Shown here: in pieces, positions 1-3,738 of the stretch
Numbering within the stretch: the first letter of the stretch is position 1
Layout of the letters: every line of letters starts with the position of its first letter
Source: Clostridia bacterium
Lineage (GTDB): Bacteria > Bacillota > Clostridia > Oscillospirales > CAG-272
Assembly (NCBI GenBank): GCA_017382615.1
Contig: JAFNZX010000150.1
Coordinates: forward strand, 1-5,886
Length of the DNA: 5,886 bases
Reading direction: 5' to 3'
The notes under the pieces: generated by a model
Databases searched by the model: none
The model's input: the letters and a program-made list of their open reading frames with translations, nothing else
What the model was told of the DNA's origin: nothing
Translations under genes and position numbers: made by a program

Positions 1-323
1 GGCAGATCATGACCGGCTATGACCCCGCAGACCCCCATCCCGACAGCCCGCTTTACGAATCCTACCGCCTTTATACCGCAGGCAGATGCCAAAACAGCAG
101 CTACGATCTGACCGCTGTGCAGTATGCGGTGCTGGGTGACTGTGAGCTTTACGCGCTGCAAAAGGACGCCTACCGTCTGGAGTTCTACGACGCAGGCACC
201 GGCACGCCCGACGCCACGCGCGCTATCCCCGACCCCGAGGGTCGCATCTACTTTATGAAAAAGCTTGTCGATGATGCCACCATCGCAGACAGCCTCAACG
301 AGCACATGAACAAATACTTATAA
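1..323 (+). CDS. Nucleoside hydrolase family protein, C-terminal fragment (5' end outside window)
   Basis: The reading frame is open from the first bases of the window to a TAA at 321-323. The ATG at 9 has no room for a ribosome binding site and sits inside a run that reads naturally through it, so I treat this as the last ~106 residues of a longer gene. I recognise the nucleoside hydrolase C-terminal pattern: an IMTG stretch, then SPLYESYRLY, then the signature SSYDLTAVQYAV (compare the family's 'R-S-W-D-L/P-T-A-V-L-Y-A-V'), then a short beta-rich tail with PDPEGR. The Asp of YDLTAV (codon 105-107) matches the C-terminal Asp that helps hold the active-site calcium in this family. Members are usually about 300-330 residues and cleave the N-glycosidic bond of ribonucleosides in salvage. 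The fragment lacks the N-terminal DxDxxxDD motif, so substrate and activity cannot be judged. It converges on the FolC-like gene and shows no link to the glucan genes. Confidence 0.72.
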   Translation, partial: QIMTGYDPADPHPDSPLYESYRLYTAGRCQNSSYDLTAVQYAVLGDCELYALQKDAYRLEFYDAGTGTPDATRAIPDPEGRIYFMKKLVDDATIADSLNEHMNKYL

Positions 324-330
324 GCAAAAT

Positions 331-366
331 CCGTCGTGTCCAAACGGACACGACGGCTTTTTATTT
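331..366 (+). terminator. Rho-independent terminator between convergent genes, possibly bidirectional
   Basis: A perfect 11-bp stem (CCGTCGTGTCC at 331-341 with GGACACGACGG at 346-356) has an AAAC loop and is followed by CTTTTTATTT. It begins 7 bases after the stop codon of the nucleoside hydrolase gene, so it should end that transcript. Read on the minus strand it is preceded by an A-rich run and followed by ATTTTG. It could therefore also stop transcripts of the FolC-like gene, whose stop codon lies at 365-367, less efficiently because that T run is only four bases. Confidence 0.9.
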
Positions 367-1627
367 AACTCAAGCCGATCAAGGCATCGGTCACAGCCTC
401 TTTGATCGCATATGCAAACTTGGTATCCCCCACGATCAACGTGGTCGTATCGGGATCGGTCAAGGACAGGATGCGCTTGGCAGCGCGCTTGGGTGTGGTG
501 CAGGCAGTCAGCGGGATCTGCTCCGGCTGCGGTGCGTTTTGCCCCACAAAAACAATCTCTTGTATCGCATACCCCTGCTCTGCTCCAAATTCTTTTTCAA
601 ATGCATCCGAAAGCCAATCGTGCGATTGCGCGGTGCAAAGCACCACCTTGCCTCCAAAGCTGCCCATTCTTTGATGCAATGCCGCCAGCAATGCGCGCGC
701 ATCCTCCACCGTGATCAAAGCATTGACGATCACTCCGGGGCGTACGGTCACCACGTCAAAGCAAACCGGCACCTGCGCCCTTTGCAGCCCTGCCGCCATG
801 GCTTGCCCGGGCAATCTTACTCCGTCACGGCGCAGAGCATAGCACGCCTCAATCGCAGCAAGCGCAGCCTCAATTTGCACCTCAAAGCAGGAATGCAGGC
901 GATATGGCCCTTTGCCGCGATAGGTAAACACGGTTTTCCCCAGCGATTGCTCGCTGACGGACGCCTCACTTTTGGCAGGCACGGTCAATCTGCTGCCTGC
1001 TTGCGCACACGCCTGCGACAACAAATTATATACCTCTCCGCCTACAAATCCGCTGATAACCTCGCGCGTGCCTCTGCGCACGGCACGACAAAATTGCACC
1101 GCCTGCTTTTTGGCAAGTGCAGTATCCTTGGTACCAAATCCACAAGGCATTACAAGGGTAAAGGGGGATGCGACCCACATGGGATCCAGCATGCAATCCT
1201 CGGAAACGTCCAGCAGCACCACATCGCATCCGTGGCAGCAAAACGCCAGCAGCGCAAGTGCACAAAGCTTTTGCTCAGCATCAAACGTGATTTCGGGCTG
1301 CTCTGTGCGCATCCCGTCTATTTCCTTGGCAATCTGCTCGCACAGATCGCACACCTGCTTGTGTGCAATGGGCTGACCGTCTAAACGAATACGGCTGCGC
1401 AAATCGTCACTGCCCATACGCGTCCAAATACCCACGCGGTAGCCCGCAGAGAGCAAAATGCTCTCCAGATACGCCATACGGCAAGCACCGCTCTGGTTGG
1501 TGCTGACCGCGATTTTGCGAATGCCCGCCTGTATTCTGCCAAGACGCGTGCACAGTGCAGCAAATTGCTCAGCAGATGCACTGCCGGCAGGCGCAGATAA
1601 GTATCTCTGTGCTCGCACGAAGGTCAT
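365..1627 (-). CDS. FolC-like (Mur ligase fold) protein lacking catalytic motifs; probable pseudoenzyme
   Basis: The 420-residue length equals that of normal folylpolyglutamate/dihydrofolate synthases, and the scaffold aligns along its length. Residues 39-69 (core LESILLSAGYRVGIWT) match the helix and strand after the FolC P-loop. RSRIRLDGQPI (78-87) matches FolC 'ERIRINGEPI'. CDVVLLDV..LD (134-148) matches 'DVVILEVGLGGRLD'. Residues 251-330 match the central-to-C-domain junction, and TTPKRAAKRIL..TTTLIVGD (377-401) matches the C-terminal domain. Active enzymes add glutamate to folates using ATP. Here the P-loop G-T-N-G-K-G-S/T reads STNQSGAC (42-49), with no Lys. EVGLGG reads DVSEDC, the Mg-binding DH is gone, and the carbamylated-Lys motif EKAG reads KQAV. 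PGR-F reads PVCF (287-290), and D-x-A-H-N reads NALIT (302-306). The frame is intact. GGAGGT lies 5 bases upstream of the ATG, and the ATGA overlap with the amylase gene implies coupled translation. It is cysteine-rich (17 Cys, including a CxxC at 93-96) and has no signal peptide or membrane segment. The fold assignment is fairly sure; the function is unknown. Confidence 0.82.
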   Translation of the reverse strand: MTFVRAQRYLSAPAGSASAEQFAALCTRLGRIQAGIRKIAVSTNQSGACRMAYLESILLSAGYRVGIWTRMGSDDLRSRIRLDGQPIAHKQVCDLCEQIAKEIDGMRTEQPEITFDAEQKLCALALLAFCCHGCDVVLLDVSEDCMLDPMWVASPFTLVMPCGFGTKDTALAKKQAVQFCRAVRRGTREVISGFVGGEVYNLLSQACAQAGSRLTVPAKSEASVSEQSLGKTVFTYRGKGPYRLHSCFEVQIEAALAAIEACYALRRDGVRLPGQAMAAGLQRAQVPVCFDVVTVRPGVIVNALITVEDARALLAALHQRMGSFGGKVVLCTAQSHDWLSDAFEKEFGAEQGYAIQEIVFVGQNAPQPEQIPLTACTTPKRAAKRILSLTDPDTTTLIVGDTKFAYAIKEAVTDALIGLS

Positions 1628-3531
1628 ACGCTACCTCCGATACGCTCTAAAATCAACACGCTGTCAGGCTGTATGCAAAGAGGACCCTTGCCGCGCGTAC
1701 CGCACAGCAAATCGGTAAATTCGCCGCTGATGGGCAGCACCTCGGTCTGTTCACTTCTGCTTGCCGCTACAATCAGCTCTCTGCCCTGCCCGCATCTTGC
1801 AAATGCAATCACGGATTCATCGTGATACAACACCTCAAAGCTGCCTCCGTCCAATGCGGGATGCTGCGCGCGCAGCTGACCCAGCTTTTGATAATACGCC
1901 AGTAATTCCGCGCGATACGGCACGTCAAGCTCATGCCAAGGCATGGGCATACGGCAGAAGGGATCGCGCGCGCCCTCCAAACCCAGCTCGTCCCCGTAGT
2001 ACAGCGACGGAATGCCGAATACCGTATACTGCAGTGCAGCTGCCATTTTCACCAATCGCACCGCCTCGGCACGCACCTCGGGCGAAAGTCTGTAGGTGGA
2101 AAGTTGCTCGTTGGTCTTGTCCAGATCCTCCTCCGTGCTGCCAAGCATAGTCAGAATACGCTCGGTATCGTGCGTACCGATCAAATTCATCAGCGCGTGG
2201 CATACCGTTTCCGGATAGGAGGAATACAACTCTGTCAGCACGTTATAAAGACCTTGGGCATCACGGTAACGGATAAAATCCAGAATGCCGTTTCGCACGG
2301 GATAATTCATCACACTGTCCAGCTGCTTTCCCGAGAGATAACGGCGGCGGTTGCCGTACGCAATCTTATCGGCAGCATTTTCCCATACCTCACCGATGAT
2401 GACGCCCTCGCCACAGCTCTCGTCCTTAACGGCGGCACGGAACTCATCCAAAAAGTCGTTACACAGCTCGTCCGCCACGTCAAGACGCCAACCTCCGATG
2501 CCCATTTTGACGTATTTTCGTGCAATGCCCTGCTCTCCGGTAAAATACTTGCGGCAGTCGGGCTTGCAATGGTTCAGACGCGGCAGAATCGGAATGCCCC
2601 ACCAGCAATCGTACTGATCGGGATAGCTCTTGAAATCATACCACCCTACGTAGGGCGAATCGGGCGATTGATACGCGCCCACCCCCTCGTACTTACCGTA
2701 ACGGTTAAAATAGCGGCTATCGTCACCGGTATGGTTGAACACACCGTCCAAAATCACGCGCATGCCGCGCTCTTTTGCTTTCGCGATCAAATGCGCAAAC
2801 GCCGCCTCTCCGCCAAACGCGGGATCAATCAGCTCGTAATCCCCCGTATCGTATTTATGGTTAGAGTACGCCTTGAAAATCGGGCTTAAGTAGATCACCT
2901 TGACGCCAAGAGAGTCCAGATACGCAAGCTTTTGCGCCACTCCCCAAAGGTTTCCCCCGAAAAACACGTTATTGGAAACGGGCGCCCCCGGATAAGGCGC
3001 GTATTGAGGCACGCCGGTTTCCCAATCGGGATCCATAACGGCATCCTCACGCGTACCGACCTCTCCCGCACCTTTGCAGAAGCGGTCTACAAATATATGA
3101 TACATCACACCCTTGCCAAACCAAGTCGGCACAGTGTAGTCACTCTCAAAAATCAGCATACGGAATCTTGCCCCCGAAGAGCGGGACAGATAAAAGTCCA
3201 CGTTGTTGATACTCTCGGTAAACATGGTATCAAAGCCCTTGAGCAGCAAAAATTCGTAATAGTACAGTCCGCTCTCCTGCCCTCGACAAAGTGCGCGGGT
3301 ATCAAGCAAACAGGTATAGGTGGTTGCGGTGTCCGTCCTTGCGTGCACGGTCATTTCCACGTCCACGTCTCCATAGCCGTCCGAATTTCCGCGCAGCACT
3401 GCCCCCTTTGCGCCAAGAGATTTGGGAACCTCCAAATACAGCTCCAGCACAGAGCCATAGGCAAACGCGCTCTTGCGCGTCACGTCCTCGCCATTACAAT
3501 ATTTTCTGAAAACGACACCGTTTGCTTGCAT
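1624..3531 (-). CDS. Intracellular GH13 alpha-glucan hydrolase (neopullulanase/cyclomaltodextrinase/alpha-amylase type)
   Basis: It hydrolyses alpha-1,4 (possibly also alpha-1,6) bonds in maltodextrins or glycogen. Numbered from the longer possible start at 3543 (639 residues): 1-130 is a beta-rich N-terminal domain like those preceding GH13 barrels in neopullulanases. The TIM barrel spans about 140-535, with a C-terminal beta domain to the end. The GH13 regions are complete: DGVFNH (266-271), GWRLDVADE with nucleophile Asp355, IIGEVWE with acid/base Glu385, and LIGTHD with transition-state Asp459. Region V is LPRLN (320-324), and SNHKYDTGDYELIDPAFGG (227-245) is typical of neopullulanase relatives. 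No signal peptide is present, so it acts in the cytoplasm. I prefer the start at 3531 (protein MQANGVVF..., 635 residues) because GGAG sits 6 bases upstream. The ATG at 3543 abuts a GC hairpin and has a poor site. It lies downstream of glgP on the same strand and overlaps the FolC-like gene by 4 bases. Exact specificity and GH13 subfamily cannot be fixed by eye. Confidence 0.93.
   Translation of the reverse strand: MQANGVVFRKYCNGEDVTRKSAFAYGSVLELYLEVPKSLGAKGAVLRGNSDGYGDVDVEMTVHARTDTATTYTCLLDTRALCRGQESGLYYYEFLLLKGFDTMFTESINNVDFYLSRSSGARFRMLIFESDYTVPTWFGKGVMYHIFVDRFCKGAGEVGTREDAVMDPDWETGVPQYAPYPGAPVSNNVFFGGNLWGVAQKLAYLDSLGVKVIYLSPIFKAYSNHKYDTGDYELIDPAFGGEAAFAHLIAKAKERGMRVILDGVFNHTGDDSRYFNRYGKYEGVGAYQSPDSPYVGWYDFKSYPDQYDCWWGIPILPRLNHCKPDCRKYFTGEQGIARKYVKMGIGGWRLDVADELCNDFLDEFRAAVKDESCGEGVIIGEVWENAADKIAYGNRRRYLSGKQLDSVMNYPVRNGILDFIRYRDAQGLYNVLTELYSSYPETVCHALMNLIGTHDTERILTMLGSTEEDLDKTNEQLSTYRLSPEVRAEAVRLVKMAAALQYTVFGIPSLYYGDELGLEGARDPFCRMPMPWHELDVPYRAELLAYYQKLGQLRAQHPALDGGSFEVLYHDESVIAFARCGQGRELIVAASRSEQTEVLPISGEFTDLLCGTRGKGPLCIQPDSVLILERIGGSV
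1633..1638 (-). promoter_or_regulatory. Shine-Dalgarno site (GGAGGT) for the FolC-like gene, inside the amylase 3' end
   Basis: On the minus strand GGAGGT is followed by AGCGT and then ATG. The site lies within the last codons of the amylase gene, which encode the Gly-Gly of its C-terminus. The spacing is ideal and it fixes the start codon at 1627. With the four-base ATGA overlap it indicates that ribosomes finishing the amylase can re-initiate directly on the FolC-like gene. It also argues that this gene is actively translated and is not decaying. Confidence 0.85.
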
Positions 3532-3537
3532 ATAAAT

Positions 3538-3541
3538 CTCC
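3538..3541 (-). promoter_or_regulatory. Shine-Dalgarno (GGAG) that decides the amylase start
   Basis: On the minus strand ATGGAG is followed by ATTTAT and then ATG. GGAG is 6 bases from the second ATG (3531), the normal spacing. The first ATG (3543) overlaps this same motif and has only a weak AAGG 4 bases upstream, which would be locked in the hairpin at 3544-3558. The downstream ATG is therefore the better start. Confidence 0.6.
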
Positions 3542-3543
3542 AT

Positions 3544-3558
3544 GCCGCCTTCGGCGGC
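3544..3558 (-). repeat. GC hairpin (GCCGCC-GAA-GGCGGC) against the amylase start
   Basis: A perfect 6-bp all-GC stem with a three-base loop ends immediately before the upstream ATG and 2 bases before the GGAG site. In the mRNA it would form just ahead of the ribosome binding site. It has no T run after it, so it is not a terminator. It could protect the 5' end, modulate initiation, or belong to the neighbouring inverted-repeat structure. Confidence 0.65.
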
Positions 3559-3573
3559 TCAAATAAGTGATGG

Positions 3574-3616
3574 AAACTTCATATGAAATGGTTGATATCC
3601 GTTTCATATGAAGTTT
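3574..3616. repeat. 15-bp perfect inverted repeat made of two TTCATATGAA palindromes (candidate paired operator)
   Basis: AAACTTCATATGAAA (3574-3588) is the exact reverse complement of TTTCATATGAAGTTT (3602-3616), with 13 bases between. Each arm contains the self-complementary 10-mer TTCATATGAA (3578-3587 and 3603-3612), with centres 25 bp apart. Plus-strand RNA could extend the stem by three pairs (one wobble) around a 7-base loop. No T run follows on either strand, so a terminator is unlikely. Its position 43 bp upstream of the amylase ATG at 3531 suits a double operator for a dimeric regulator, but I cannot name one. I found no convincing -35/-10 pair nearby. An interspersed repeat or small mobile remnant is the main alternative. 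Confidence 0.6.
3593..3606 (-). promoter_or_regulatory. Candidate cre (CcpA-type catabolite control) site
   Basis: The minus strand reads TGAAACGGATATCA. Against the published cre consensus TGWAANCGNTNWCA it agrees at 10 of the 11 constrained positions; the miss is C to G in the central CG. It lies about 60 bp upstream of the amylase start and spans the loop and half of one arm of the inverted repeat. A cre site suits an alpha-glucan gene. However, the mismatch is at the most conserved dinucleotide and the overlap with a strong palindrome makes chance similarity possible. Confidence 0.35.
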
Positions 3617-3670
3617 AAGCGTGAATGGTTGCGCTAAAAGATGAATAACGTGAGCCTTCACGCTACCCCT

Positions 3671-3715
3671 CCGAAAAATACTCTTTCGGGGCTGTCGCCA
3701 AAAAACGACAGCCCC
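3671..3715 (-). terminator. Terminator-like double hairpin downstream of glgP (weak or conditional)
   Basis: Reading the minus strand, a 10-bp perfect stem (GGGGCTGTCG with CGACAGCCCC, plus coordinates 3706-3715 and 3688-3697) has an 8-base T-rich loop and begins 23 bases after the glgP stop codon. The T run (TATTTTT) starts several bases after the stem and not directly at its base. A second hairpin, CCGAAA/TTTCGG (3684-3689 and 3671-3676), covers that T run and shares two bases with the first stem, so the two cannot both form fully. It probably ends most glgP transcripts but may let some reach the amylase gene. Confidence 0.6.
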
Positions 3716-3738
3716 ATGGATATAAAAGATACGATAAA

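Noticed and set aside
539..1384. 281-codon plus-strand frame opposite the FolC-like gene
   Set aside because: I considered it as the real gene because the FolC-like protein lacks its motifs. The minus frame has scaffold homology, an ideal ribosome site and an ATGA overlap. This frame has none, and its product is a His/Arg/Cys-rich mixture typical of antisense reading.
365..1627. Calling the 420-aa protein a functional folC
   Set aside because: Automated annotation would probably do so from scaffold similarity, but the ATP-binding Lys, metal ligands, carbamyl-Lys and D-x-A-H-N loop are all missing, so synthase activity is not supported.
1933..2889. 318-codon plus-strand frame opposite the GH13 gene
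   Set aside because: It is antisense to a gene with all catalytic motifs, has no recognisable domain, and is best explained as a shadow frame.
3541..3738. Sigma-A promoter for the amylase operon
   Set aside because: The minus strand was scanned for TTGACA/TATAAT-like pairs with 15-18 base spacing. The best pairing (TTTTAG with TAAACT, 16 apart) is too weak to report.
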